Source: Calendula officinalis (taxonomy: Eukaryota > Streptophyta > Magnoliopsida > Asterales > Asteraceae). From it: 64,000 bases of DNA. The notes beneath the pieces are model-generated. The model had not been told where the DNA came from, did not search any database, and worked only from the letters and a program-made list of their open reading frames with translations. Location: positions 28,396,835-28,460,834 of the forward strand of contig OY970825.1 of NCBI GenBank assembly GCA_963853835.1, written 5' to 3'. Both the position numbers and the translations under genes were made by a program. This document shows positions 11,401 to 22,707 of the stretch, one piece after another (position 1 is the first letter of the stretch; every line of letters starts with the position of its first letter).

Positions 11401-12423
11401 CCCATTGCCTACGTACAAATCCAAAGCTCCATGGTTTAGCTTTCTACTTCCCCTTAGACCCTGCATGGTATTACAAATGTGAGTTCCACAACCAGTGTCA
11501 TATACCCATGATTTCTTAGGGAAAGCATATAGTTCTATTGTGAAGATACCTGATGTGCCAACCTTGTTGGCTTTGTTCTTCATCAACTCCGCCAGGTAGG
11601 CAGGACAATTCCTCCTCCAATGGCCTGTTTCACCGCAGTGATGGCAAGCAAGCTCCTTAGCAGGGTGCTCCTTATGAGTAGGTGGGGGAACCTTTGGCTT
11701 GGGCTTGTAAACTTGCTTTCCCTTGCCATGGCCCTTAGCAACTACTTGCGGTTTCGGTTTTTGGATCTTCCCTTGCCTTATAGCAAGGACAGTAGGGGCC
11801 GGAGTTTTCTTGGGTAGGCTTGCTTCCGTTTGTTTCAGCATAGCATGTAATTCGGCGAATGTCTTCCCCATACTATGCATATGATAAGTCATGACAAACG
11901 GTGCAAAATCCTTATTGAGGGACGTTAGAATCAAGCTAATCCCAAGGATGTGCGGCATAGCGTAACCAAGCTTCTCCATTTGGTCTAAGTAGCTCTTCAT
12001 CTTCAAGAGATAAGAGCTAACAGACTGTCCCTCCTCCTGCTTGCAAGCGTGGAAGGCTTTGACAGTGTCAAAGAGTTCCTGGTCGGCTTGCTTTTGATAC
12101 ATGGCTTGTAGTTCATGCATCATATCAAATGCAGTGAGGTCCTCGAGATTCTTTTGAATCTCGGGAGTCATGCTCACTAGCATAAGCGCGGAGACCTCTT
12201 GTTGTTCGTTAAACCTCTTGGTATAGGCCGTACGAACAGCAGCGGTGGCGGTAGCAGCAGGGGCAGGGGGCAGCGCCTCCTCCAAATGGTGGTACTTGTG
12301 CTCGGCCCTAAGGACAATCCTTAGGTTTCGAGACCAGTCCACAAAGTTCGTTCCATCAAGTTTCTCTTTTTCGAGAACGGAACGAATGGTGGTGTGTGTT
12401 AGGGTTTGATTGTTTGAAGTCAT
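8416..12423 (-). pseudogene. element C gag-pol, interrupted by two TAG codons
   Basis: One frame of 1,335 codons encodes a Copia polyprotein that would supply capsid, protease, integrase, reverse transcriptase and RNase H. Visible motifs in order are a CCHC zinc knuckle (CHHCGETGHWRRNC), the protease YDTG site, integrase HCRLCH...CVSC zinc binding, integrase HTDVCGP, SDREGE and NGVSERRN (D, D, E), RT VKTAFLNG and YVDDILLIG, and RNase H STEAEYIA with YCDNTGAI. TAG codons sit at codon 983 (9475-9477, just before the YVDD region) and codon 1212 (8788-8790, in RNase H). Both sit where related elements usually have CAG, so a C-to-T change is likely, although that is inference. The start at 12423 opens a normal Copia Gag beginning MTSNNQ. 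Confidence 0.92.
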
Positions 12424-14181
12424 CTACAAAATTACAAAGTTCATTAATTAGTATTTTCAATAATAATGTCTTTTAATAAATTAACTACCCAATTAATTTT
12501 AATTAAAAGCTAAGATCCCATTGAGCTTCTATCATCGCATCAGTTGATCTGCTAGAGATGATAGATCCAATAGGTAGGTGACGATCAACAATTGCATTAC
12601 AAGTGCAACTCTTAGAGGTATGGGACTTCATGGCACCTAGTGAACAAGCATCTAGGGTCAAGTGGCATGTTTGTCGCATCTTTGCCTCGAGTTAAGGTCT
12701 CACCGTTAACTTGATTAAGTCATCCAATGTGAAATCATGTCAAAATAAATCTAGGTCTCACCGTAGTGAATAATGACCTCGGATCTAAATTCAAACCACG
12801 TCTCACGTGAATTCAAAAATAGAAGCAAGTGATTATCAACCGATTGGACGGCGTGACTTAAATTTTAGGTATGTTTAAATTTTAATTGATAAAATTTTAT
12901 TAAGATATGAATGAATCATGTACTTCACTCATACCACTTCATAAGTCTTGTAATAAACGGTAAAAACTTTTAGCGATTATTAGGTGATAAGTTACAAATC
13001 ATATGTAAACTTAGTTTAATCTCAAAACGATTTTATATTAAAGGTTTAATCATCTATGATTAACTAGTAATCATCGATGATTAAGGGTTTGAATGTTTTA
13101 ATGTTTGTGTCTAAAAACCATTTTTAATTGTTTTACTACTTGTATCTAATAGAAAAGAAAAACAACCACAAACAAAGAATAAAACATGCAACAAATTTTG
13201 TGCAAACCTCGACCGATGAAATCCTAGGTTCGGTCACGTGAGTCATCACGACGGACCGAAGGGTCAAACTAGGGGACGGGCCAACATGAACCCAAACGGG
13301 CCTACATAAACCCAATGGGCTCCCACTTGCTCCAAGACATTCTTGAGCAAGTAGAACCCAAAATTGTGAAAAAGTGTAATCTGCCAGAAAATTCCAGCAG
13401 ACTTTGAAGCCCGAAAAGTCACTGAAGGAGTCTTCGTTGGTCTTCCCGGACTTCTGGAAAGTTGTAGCCCACGACTTTGCAAGCATTTTAGGCTTTTGAA
13501 TCGCCCAAAACGGAGTCCGTATGCCTCTGGAAAACCTGTTTTCGTACAGCCCTCGCTTTTGTGACGGAAATTTGTTGTTTTCTTCATTAGTCTTCAATAT
13601 TTTGTATCAACAATTTACAATAAAAAGATAAAATAAATACAATCTATTCTATTACTTTTACATTACAAATTGCCCCAAAAATGGCACCAAAAATAAAAGA
13701 AAAATAAATGAAACAAATTACAACAATTAAGCCAAAAAAAAACAAGGCTTTTCCCAAACAACCAAACAACCAAACATCAACCACATTCATTCACAAATGG
13801 TCTAGGCTTTCATCGGTTTGCACAAACAAGCAACAATTGACAAGGCTTTGGCTTGGGATATGGCAAAAATACATGATTTGCCATATCAACAACATGGAAT
13901 TAAAAAATAAATTCCAAGCCAAATAATCAAAAAAATACAATAACAAGATTAATTTTTTTGATATGATTTTGTAACAAGTGACAATAGGCTTCCAAAAATA
14001 CCATATTTTAACCCATGTAGGTAATTTAGAAAACGAAAAAAAAACCAAAACCCGTGAGGTTTTTTTTTTTTTTTTTCTTTCTTCCGATCGGGTTCAAAAA
14101 ACTACCAAAAAAACTTGGTTTTTGCCACTTTTTACAAAATCTAGCTAATTTTATGATTAATATAATGACTCGTGATACCAC
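12424..14181 (-). other. element C 5' leader with primer-binding site
   Basis: The minus-strand TGGTATCACGAG at 14180-14169, one base from the LTR, is the primer-binding site; its first eight bases fit initiator tRNA-Met. The 1.76-kb leader is long for Copia. Two overlapping short ORFs at 13136-13597 show no recognisable domain. An 18-base T run lies near 14060. I see no gene here. Confidence 0.7.
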
Positions 14182-14832
14182 TAATGGTGATTTTCGGTTA
14201 TTACAAGTAACAAAACGCAGCGGAAAGATTTAATCACCATGAACGGATCTTGATATCAATCATACAATTAAACTATAAGAAAATCAAAGAGAATGATATA
14301 AGAATTCATACCCTAGTTGCCTTTGATTATTGTGTATTCGGATGGAGTTGGTGATGGATTGAAACCAAGTATTCAATTAGAATACCTCTAAAAGAAAGTC
14401 CACACAACACTTCAAGAACACCAAAGGAGGATGCTAGTCCTTGATTCTTGAGAGCAAATGGAAGCAAAAGATGGGATGTATTGTGTGTGTGTGTGCCGTG
14501 AATTCACAAGGCAAGGGAGGGAGTTTATGGAGTCATTTACACTCCATAATGATGCCTTAATTCCCATTAATGATTTCCATAAACCATTGACCAATATTTA
14601 CACACAAGTCCTTATCTTTTGTTCCTTCTAGTTTGCTCACATTAAGGTTTCAATATTAACATTTAATATTAAACTTATATATAAGCATGTAGCTTATATT
14701 AATATATATAATGTAATTACCCTAATTACACTATATATCTTATGGTGCTAAGTGTTTAAGTGTGTGACCCTTTAGGCTCACAAACTACTAGCCATATAAC
14801 TATATGTTATACGCGTGAAGCATATTCCAACA
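14182..14832 (-). repeat. element C 5' LTR
   Basis: 651 bp, read as identical to 6924-7574. The flanking duplication aaaac follows at 14833-14837. The identity implies a very recent insertion or recent gene conversion. Confidence 0.93.
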
Positions 14833-14837
14833 AAAAC

Positions 14838-17205
14838 AGCATCAGCCTTTGATCATCGGTGACAGATATACTTTTAATTGGCTTTTCAACCAATATAAAG
14901 TATTCCAGAAGACTTCATGCAAATCGACGGAATGTTGACCCATAGATAGAGCAGTTAGCAGCGGAAGTCCTTTCTTGAGGTTGTGGCTTTTGTCGATTTG
15001 CTGCTGATCCTCGGTTCCTGATGTTTGATGAAGTCGAAGCGGTGCGGAATGTTGATATGATTTGGATTTTCTGACCGTTGTTGATAATGTTGGAGTACGG
15101 TCATAGAATCCCTTATCTGATGTATTGACTGTTGTTGATAAGATTGGAGTACAGTCATCAGATCCTCTATCAGACATAGTGACTGTTGTTGTTAACAATG
15201 GAGTACGGTCGTCTGATCTTCGCACGAGAATGTATCAGGGTAACCCAGGATCATATAGATTGCCTGTTAGCACAACAGTTACAGAAACTGTGTGACCTAC
15301 GTTCAGTGTTGGCATTGATGTTAGCACTGGTAGGATTTCCATTCAATCATCGTGGAATACCAATATTTTTGGTATCACTATGAATGTTCCGGCAATATCC
15401 CAAAGATATGCTTGGTAGAGTGCCTGTGTCCTAGAGAAATTTAATTCGGTTCTAGACTCTATACGTGGACAAACGAAGGCGAGGACTGGAGGTGGGTCCT
15501 CTTTTTCAATATCAACAATCTCCAAATGAGATGTCGATAGTGGATGTGGTTATCTCCGTGATTTTGAAACAAGTACTTTTTGTACTTGAGTGGTCAGTGG
15601 GGGTTGTGCATTGCATCACTGGGTCCATGATGTCTTAATCAAAGAGCAACATATGCAATCCGATATAGATGAGGTTACCCGGTCATTTGTTCGGTTTAGG
15701 GAGGGTTTTCCGTTTTCTTTAACCCTTTCACACACGCTCCTCACTCAACTCACTTTTTCATTTTTCAACCACACCCTCGTTTTTGTTTTTACCATGTGAT
15801 AAGCTGATTTGCACCCCATACTTCATACCCCCTCTCAATTTTTACCTCAGCGCACCCCAATCAAGATCCCATGATACTTGATTCTGCTCACCTAGACCTA
15901 GGGACCCTCACTTTTTAGTTCCTATATTGTCGGTGGCTCCGGGGAAGATCATGCTGGGTTTAGCAGATCATAGGAGTAATTTGAGAGTGGACTATTACGC
16001 TCATGTGCATTTTAATCAGCTTTCAAGATGTTGCATTTTGGATCACATGGATTTTTCATCGGAATTTTATGTGTTTCCGGTATAAGTTGTTGCCTGAATG
16101 ATTTTGAAGTTTAAGGCACAGCAACTTGTTCTTTTAAGGTAACACCGGACTCACATAGAGTATCTGTTAGCACACGGTATGAATCCGTAGTCGTTTGCAC
16201 AACCGTTGATTCAAATATGTGACCTGCGTTTAGAGTTGGCGTGATTTTAGCTCTAGCAGGATTTCCACTCGATCCTCGTGAAACATCAGATTGTGATGCC
16301 ACTACAAGTGTTCTGATGGATTCACGGAGATCCATTTTTGTAGTGCAAGTGTCCTAAATTGGAAAGATTCTTGGGGTGAGAACTAGACACACTGTGCATA
16401 CAAAGAGACTTAACCCGGGGCAGGAGGTTATATTTTCAATACCGACAAACTCCAAATGAGCAGTCAGTAGATTATGTGCTACGTCCCCTTATGAAATGAA
16501 ACAAATTCCTGTTGAGAGGAATTTGAGTGGTTGGTGGTGGTGTGCATTTGCTTTACTGGGCGAGTAAAGTCTTGTGAAACATTCAACGCATGAATGATCA
16601 CCTTTTTGTGGGGTTGCCCGGTTTATTTTGCGGTTCAGATGCACTCAAAGGTGTGTTTTCTTAGATTTATCATGTTTTCACATCACCTTGCACTCACCTA
16701 TTTCTATACCCTAGACCTAAATCCTCACATTTGCCAGTTGGCAGAAGTATTTCCATGGGAAGGTGTAGCCGGATCTGGCAAACCATGGGAAGGTATGTCT
16801 TTTGAAGTAGTAAGTAACGAGAATTAAAAGAATTTGTAATAAACAGATGCAATCTTTACTAGAGAACTAGTAAAGAGATCGTTTACGGATATTACAACGA
16901 CTTATAATTAACGTTACAAACATAAAACTTTTTGATTTGGGTATTTTGTTTTGTTTTTCTAACTTTTCTCCCCCTAGAAATAATAATTCTCCCCCTAGAA
17001 TTAATATTTCTCCCCCTCGACCAAACAAAAGTATTTACAAGTTTTGAGATTGGAGGACGTACCTTATATATCGTCGGAGGGTTGAAGGAGAGTATTTGCG
17101 GTGAAGCTTGATTGAATTGTGTGCTTTCTTTTGAGTGCGGGTTCTGAATCCATTTTGATCAGAAGCCATTGTGGAACAGGTGAAGTGCCTCCCAGCATTT
17201 GAACG
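14838..17205 (-). other. element B 3' UTR with two diverged modules and polypurine-like tracts
   Basis: Read on the minus strand, this matches the 3' UTR of element A, for example TACTTTATATTGGTTGAAAA. It contains two diverged copies of a module of roughly 0.7 kb (about 16100-16750 and 15230-15900). Each has a line such as TAGGTCTAGGTGAGC, a CCACTCA-containing block and a TTAACAG block. Three purine tracts of the type AGGGGGAGAA lie at about 16968-17021. The UTR is interrupted by element C and resumes at 6831-6918 before the true polypurine tract. No gene is seen. Confidence 0.75.
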
Positions 17206-18690
17206 TTAACGCCGCCCACGTCTCTCATATGGTTTTTGGCGATCAACTAATTCGTCCTGCCATCTGAGCCCATGATATTGACCGAAAGGTAGTGGCATGT
17301 TAGGAACTTCAGTTGTGTAGGTAGGGGTGTTTCTTCTGTCTCGTACACCCAGGTGAACCTCAAAATGTCTAATCACTATTCGCCAGCTTAATCTTTCCTT
17401 AATGGCAGTGATTAGTGTGTCAATATTGCTTCGAAGAGAGGTGTTTTCTGGGTTGCTGGGATCGTTGTTCATGTGGCTCCCCTTTTTCTCCAATTTCTTC
17501 TTCAGGATGTTCAATGTGCCGTCACAGTACTTGGCAATGTCTGACACACGGAAGAATACTCTTTCTTTGAAGTAGTTCGTGTAAGTCATTCCCAAGTTGG
17601 GTTCACCTAGAACAACTGTTCTCCGAGTTTGAATCTCGGAGGGAAGTGATCTGTAAGGAGCAGCTAAGTGAACCTTTGTTGTACCACTCTCAACAGCCAT
17701 CTGCACATCTTCCATTCGAGCAGCTAGCGTTTTAACAAGCATGAAGCGCTTCAGAGCAGCCTGAGCGAAATTTCTCGCATGATTTTTAATTGGATGAGGG
17801 GTGTCTGGAAGTAAGCGTACTGTGTTGTAAAGAAATTCTATATCTCGAGGTTCAAGAATATAGAAGTCTCCTTTAGTAATCGTGTACAGTTGATCGTCTG
17901 CTCTGCGAATATGGAAGATGGTGTACCAGTAGTAGCCTGAGAAATGGTCGGTCGTTACCTCCAGGAGTTGTGTTATTGGAGATTTGTTGTATCGATCGGT
18001 TTTTCCCCTTAGGTAATGCATTGTGAGGTAATACATTTTCTTCTCTCTGAATGGCAGAACCACTTCTTTGTACAAATCCTGATAAATTATCGGCAGCTCT
18101 TGCTCCTGAAAAATAGCTGAGAAGCGATCTTCAATAAATGGCATTTTAACTTGTTGGAAGAGGCACGCTTTGGAGATCTTTAGGCGGCGTTTGTTAGCTC
18201 TATCCGCCGCCCACTTCTCGCTATAGGATAAGACCGGCACATCATGTGTAGGGGAGGCAGTTGGTGGTTCTGGTGCTGGAGTTCTGGCGGCAACCAGTTG
18301 TTCGTAGTTGCGGAAGTATCGGTGATAGTTTTCTCGAGTGAAAGGGTATTTTTTTGCATCAAATGGTTCATCCTCCGTTGTTTTGTCGCTGTCAGAGTCG
18401 TCGTTTGGAGGAGAGTTGTCAGTTGGAGGGGGTTCGTTAAAAGCCTCTTTCACAAGATTATCTTCTTCCGGGTCACTTTGTATAACTATAACTTTATCCG
18501 CCTCTTTTCGTAGAATCTGTTGAACATTGTCTGTGCGATGATTCTCAACCTCAAAATTGATAGATTGGAGATGACTCATAGATTCGAGTTTTTCTGCAGT
18601 AGTCATCTCACTGGATTTACGTTTATTTTTTAGCAAGATGTCTTCACTTGCATCGACACGCCACTGGTTGAGTGGTTCAACATGCAGCAC
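17206..18690 (-). pseudogene. element B accessory ORF, C-terminal part
   Basis: An open frame of 494 residues, starting after a stop at 18787-18789 in the same frame. Visible features are an acidic, low-complexity N-terminal region (DDSDSDKTTEDE), then a folded-looking region with RRADDQLYTITKGDFYILEP, RMEDVQMAVESGTTKVHL and a CDGTLNILKKKLEKK segment. The pattern ADDQLYTxxxGDF ... RxEDxQxxVES ... SDGTL is one I recall from hypothetical proteins linked to Copia elements in Asteraceae; I cannot confirm this by search. Function is unknown. It lies between integrase and 3' LTR, where envelope-like or accessory ORFs of Sireviruses sit. The ATG at 18690 is probably internal. Confidence 0.65.
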
Positions 18691-19197
18691 CTGATCGTAA
18701 TCAAACTCAACAACCGCCCAGTCATGAAAGTATTCATAGTCTTGTTGGCCTCCTCCCTGTGTTTGATGAGAGGAGCTGGGGTGTTGTTAAGAATGACTTG
18801 CACCTCCTTGAGTTTGAAAACTGGATCCCCCGTGTTCCAGTATTCTTCTCTGTCCTCCTCCCTGAGGATCATCCTCAGGGTCACCAGGCCTTCTGTATAT
18901 GAGGGATCCTGGATTGCATGGCTCGACCAGTTCTTCTAAGCGATAGTTGAACATCCCTTTGATTTGTTCAATTGTAAATGAACGGGATGCTTCCAGGAGC
19001 ATTTCTCGGTTAAGTGGATCAGAAGCCGGTGGAAGAGGAGCAACAGTTGCCAGCCTACCCTCAAGGTTTTCCAACCTCGTACTAAGTGATTGGATTGTGG
19101 AGGTGAGATGAGGGATGATCTGTAGTTCAGGATTTGGCATTTCAGTTGTTTTGGTAGTGGTAGCCTCTGATGGTGTAGTCTGTTGAGGGAGAGTCAT
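18691..19197 (-). pseudogene. element B accessory ORF, middle part
   Basis: About 136 residues are open (19197-18787) in the same frame as the C-terminal part, ending in a stop at 18787-18789. The segment includes a possible coiled coil (HLTSTIQSLSTRLENLEGRL) and a Gly-rich, charged end. It is joined to the N-terminal part only through a frame change in the repeat at 19298-19450. I treat it as part of one decayed ORF and do not recognise a function. Confidence 0.5.
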
Positions 19198-19297
19198 TAC
19201 AACTGTTGCAGGAGGAGTTGTATCGACCCTCGAGGCAGTCCCACTTGTGGAGAATGGGGGAAGTGAGGTGTCTATTGGAGGTGTTGTAGTTATAAAT

Positions 19298-19450
19298 GGT
19301 GGAATTGTGGTGGTTACTGGTGGAATTGTGGTGGTGACTGGTGGAATTGTGGTTGTGACTGGTGGTATGGTGGTTGTGACTGGTGAGATTGTAGTTGTGA
19401 CTGGTGGGATTGTGGTGGTGATAGGTGGAATGGTTGTTGTGACTGGTGCA
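19298..19450. repeat. 21-bp minisatellite inside the accessory ORF
   Basis: Units resembling TGGTGGAATTGTGGTGGTGAC recur about seven times with substitutions. Because the unit is a multiple of three, all three minus-strand frames stay largely open, giving His/Gln/Ser-rich or Thr/Ile-rich peptides. This is the likely site of the frame slippage that broke the ORF. Confidence 0.8.
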
Positions 19451-20933
19451 GAAGTGAGTATGGAAGCTGGAATTGTGGATGAAAGTGGGTGTACTGTTGT
19501 TCGGAGGTTGCAGTTGTTGGGATGGTGGATGAAGTCGGAGGGATGGAGGTTGTTGTAGTGGGAATTGTTGATGGTATTGGTTGTTGGGTGTGTGGTGGAG
19601 AAGGATTCGTGAAGAGAGGATCATCGAAGGGGTTTGGGGATCCATGTGGTGGTGGTGAAGGTGGACCATGTTGTGGTGGTGAAGGTGGACCGTGTGGTGA
19701 TGGTGGTGAATCTGGTCGATCAGATATCGTTGCAGCGGAGTCTGTTGATGATGAAGAAGAGGACGGTTCAGCTGGTTGTGGTGGTTGTCGTATGATGGGT
19801 CGAGTTGGCGGAGGTAGAACTTGTTCAGATGATGTAGTGGCAACCGACCCACTTCCTGAGGCACCGCTGGAAAAAATTTGAGGTCGTTTAGCACGTTGGT
19901 GAGCCGGTGGTTGTTGCTGGTCAGCCTGTCTGCGTCTAGGACGTGGTTGAGGTGGTGGTTGGTGTGGTTGAGCTTGTGATTGTTGTACTGGGGCAGCTTG
20001 TTGTGCAGGAGCAGCTGGTTGATCTGGAGCATGAGGTGCTCCCTCGGGTGTCCAGTCAGGATAATGAAGAGCCCGGTATTGGTTCACACTATCAAGATTG
20101 AAGTTTGCAATTTTAAGGAGTGGGAGTGGGATCGCGGCCTCATTGACTTCAGTTGTACCACTGTTGCCCCTTAGAAAATTAACGCTCGATGGTATGAATC
20201 TTAGTGCAACATCTCTGGTATGAATGTTTTGGTATCTCTCCATGAAATGTTCTATCATAATTGCCCAGAACCTCGGGTATAGCGGAAATGCCGGTTCCTT
20301 TAATTTGGAGAGCTTGAATTCTTCCCACAAGTAGGCAGCATAGTCATAGTGGTGGTTGTAGCACATGGCATGATAGGCATGGTGAACTTCTTTTGAGGCC
20401 CTGTCGTGACCACCTTTCTTTGCTGTCATGCAATGGTTGAAGATTGTGAAGACATGTGACCAGCTCCTTGCCATATTTTTCTTTTTGAATTCTCTTAGGT
20501 CAATAGATTCCCGAGGAAGGAGAAGACCAAGATCGTGTATCCCGTAATACACTTGCTGGAATGGCAGCTGAGGTTCAAAGGTGGTGAGTGGTGGTCTTGA
20601 ATCGGCACGAGGTAAACGGAAGATGTCATAAAGATCATCTTTTGTGAATTGAATTGGTTGTTCATCAATAATAGTTTCGAAGTGGTGTGGGGTTGTTGAT
20701 GTCACCAGTGTTAGGTTAACGAAGAAATGTTGTACGTACACCGCTGGAACTGATGGTCTGGCATTTATCGAGTAATAAAGAGGATGGCGTTGGAGAACAT
20801 GAGAATGAATCGGGAAGTTGATGGAGAACGAGACTTCTTCTTCCGGTGCCCAGTAGGGGTTGTTTTCCGCCATCGGTTTGAGCCTGTATGGAGGAACCAG
20901 GGTGTTCTCGTCAATGATATGTTGTGCCGCCAT
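19314..20933 (-). pseudogene. element B accessory ORF, N-terminal part
   Basis: About 540 residues are open from the likely start ATG at 20933 (MAAQHIID); an upstream in-frame ATG at 20966 also exists. Roughly residues 1-330 look like a globular domain rich in aromatic and His residues (FTKDDLYDIFRLPRADS, HAYHAMCYNHHYDYAAYLWE, YPRFWAIMIEHFMERY). The rest is a low-complexity Pro/Gln/Ser tail, including RPRRRQADQQQ, that runs into the 21-bp repeat. No signal peptide or clear transmembrane segment is evident, so it does not look like a classical envelope protein. It replaces RT-RNase H in the element's order. Function is unknown. Confidence 0.65.
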
Positions 20934-20966
20934 CTGAAGATTAGACACTAAGAAAATGTGGCACAA

Positions 20967-21235
20967 AACAATGATTAAAGTTAGTGCACAGTGTTATAAA
21001 AGAAATGTAACGATGATATTTCTCACTGATCGAGACGAGAGAGTCCTAAGTAATTGTTAATAGTATAAAGTATTTAAATATAAGAATAATATAAAAATTT
21101 TATTAAAAATATTTAATAAATAAAATTTTTAAATTATAATTAAAAATAAAATACTTAGAGAAAATAAAATAAAATAAAATAATACTAAAAAAAAGAAAAG
21201 TAGTTCGGGCCGGAGCTGTGATTGATTGAGCATCT
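20967..21235 (-). other. AT-rich spacer between integrase remnant and accessory ORF
   Basis: A (A/T)-rich stretch with runs of AAAATAAAAT. No coding content is visible where RT and RNase H should be. A TTCGGGCCGG sequence at about 21205 resembles the leader array of this element. Confidence 0.6.
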
Positions 21236-21322
21236 GCCGGAGGTGGGGGTGGAGGTGGGGGTGTAGGTGGGGGTGGGGGTGGGGGTGGAGGTGGGGGTGG
21301 GGGTGGAGGTGGGGGTGGATGT
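21236..21322 (+). repeat. G-rich (GGTGGGGGTGGA)n tract at the end of the pol remnant
   Basis: More than ten runs of three to five G on the plus strand, spaced by one or two bases. On the minus strand it reads as a polyproline or Pro-His tract that ends the integrase-linked frame. It marks the point where homology to element A pol stops. The sequence has strong G-quadruplex potential. Confidence 0.85.
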
Positions 21323-22707
21323 CTGACGTTGTGATATTCATCATGGAAGTGTTGAAATAGGATTTCAAGATCATTCAGAGAGGATGAATGGTTAGTGGAG
21401 GTTGTGGGTAGAGGTCTTTCAATGCCAGTTGAGCTTGAATCAAGCAGGAATGTTTCATCGAATGATACATTGACACTTTCTCTAAACATTCTTGTAGAGC
21501 GGTTGTATACTCTGAATGAGGCTGAATCCTTTGAATAACCTATAAAGACTCCTTCCTTGGCTTTCTCTTCAAACTTGTTGAGTTTCTCGTTATCAGATAG
21601 GATGAAGCATCGACTACCAAAGATGTGGAAGAAGTTAACATTTGGTATTCGATTGTTGATTAGCTCATAAGGAGTTTTGTTGTATGTTTTGTTGATGATT
21701 GAGCGGTTCTGTGTAAAACAGGCGGTGCTGATGGCTTCTGCCCATAACGACAGAGGAAGTTTTGAAAATGAAAGCATCGTACGGGCAGCTTCCACTAAAG
21801 TGCGGTTTCGTCTTTCAACAACACCGTTCTGTTGAGGAGTTCGTGCAGCGGAAAATTGATGGGTGATGCCAGCAGATTCAAGATAAGAGTCAAGGACCCA
21901 ATTCTTGAATTCAGTACCATTGTCGGTACGGATTGTTTGAACATTTAATTCCAGGTTCACTTGAGTTTTCTTGATAAATGAGATTATGATCTCTGCGGCT
22001 TCATCCTTTGAACGAAGGAAATAAACTCATGTGTATCTGGAATAGTCATCAACAATAACCAAAACATAACGTTTTCCTGCAAGACTGTGAACGCTCATTG
22101 GACCACATAAGTCCATATGTAGGAGTTCAAGAGGTTTGGAAGTACTTGGAGCAGGTTTAGGTTTGTGAGACTTTTTGGTCATTTTCCCTTTTTCACAAGA
22201 AGAACATTTGTGATCTTTGTCAAAGGAAACATCAGGTAATCCCGACACATGACCTCCTTTTACGAGTTTGTTCATTGTTTTAAAGTTGAGATGAGACAAA
22301 CGTCGATGCCATAACCATGACTCATTGGCAGTAGCTTTTGACACGAGACAGACTTCTTCGGTTGTACTCAGGTCATTAAGATCAATAGTGAAGAGGTTTG
22401 TGTCACGAGTTCCAGTTAGAAGTTCATCCCCGTCATATGTCCGAATGGCACACTTCTTTGTACGAAAGTTTACTTCTAGAGTCTTGTCATAGAATTTTCC
22501 GATACTGAAGAGATTATGAGAGAGATCTTCGACAAAGGCAACATTTCTGATTATCAGGTTATGGCAGATAAGATCACCAAGTCCTAAGATGGCTGCTAAG
22601 TGATCATTCCCAAATTTGACCGTTCCTAAGTATTTTTCTCGAAAGTTGGTCAGGAGAGTTTTGTTTCCTGTCATGTGCCTCGAACAGCCCGAGTCGAGGT
22701 ACCACAC
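21323..22707 (-). pseudogene. element B pol remnant: protease and integrase, RT-RNase H lost
   Basis: The frame begins with the protease site YLDSGCSRHMTG and continues through the pre-integrase zinc motif (HRRLSHLN...CSSC), the integrase D at LLHMDLCGP, a second D at IRTDNGTEF and the E at NGVVERRNRT. A TGA at 22027-22029 replaces the Trp codon found at the equivalent place in element A (SRYTW), between the first and second catalytic D. Downstream the integrase C-terminal region is kept (to about NDLEILFQHFHDEYHNVRH), then enters the proline-coding repeat. No RT or RNase H motifs follow. The element cannot make its own reverse transcriptase. Confidence 0.9.

Larger units (their letters stand above)
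6924..14832 (-). mobile_element. element C: young Copia retrotransposon nested in element B
   Basis: The two 651-bp LTRs (6924-7574, 14182-14832) read as identical and are bounded by the 5-bp duplication aaaac at 6919-6923 and 14833-14837. The internal part, on the minus strand, is PBS, a 1.76-kb leader, one gag-pol frame (12423-8416) with two TAG stops, about 0.84 kb of 3' noncoding sequence and a polypurine tract. It interrupts the 3' UTR of element B. Domain order protease-integrase-RT-RNase H makes it Copia. I cannot fix the clade. Confidence 0.93.

Noticed and set aside
19247..19881. Plus-strand Gly/Val-rich ORFs
   Set aside because: They are antisense readings of the accessory ORF and its 21-bp repeat.
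17206..20933. Envelope gene
   Set aside because: Position fits an envelope-like ORF, but no signal peptide, transmembrane segment or fusion-type motif is visible, so I call it only an accessory ORF.
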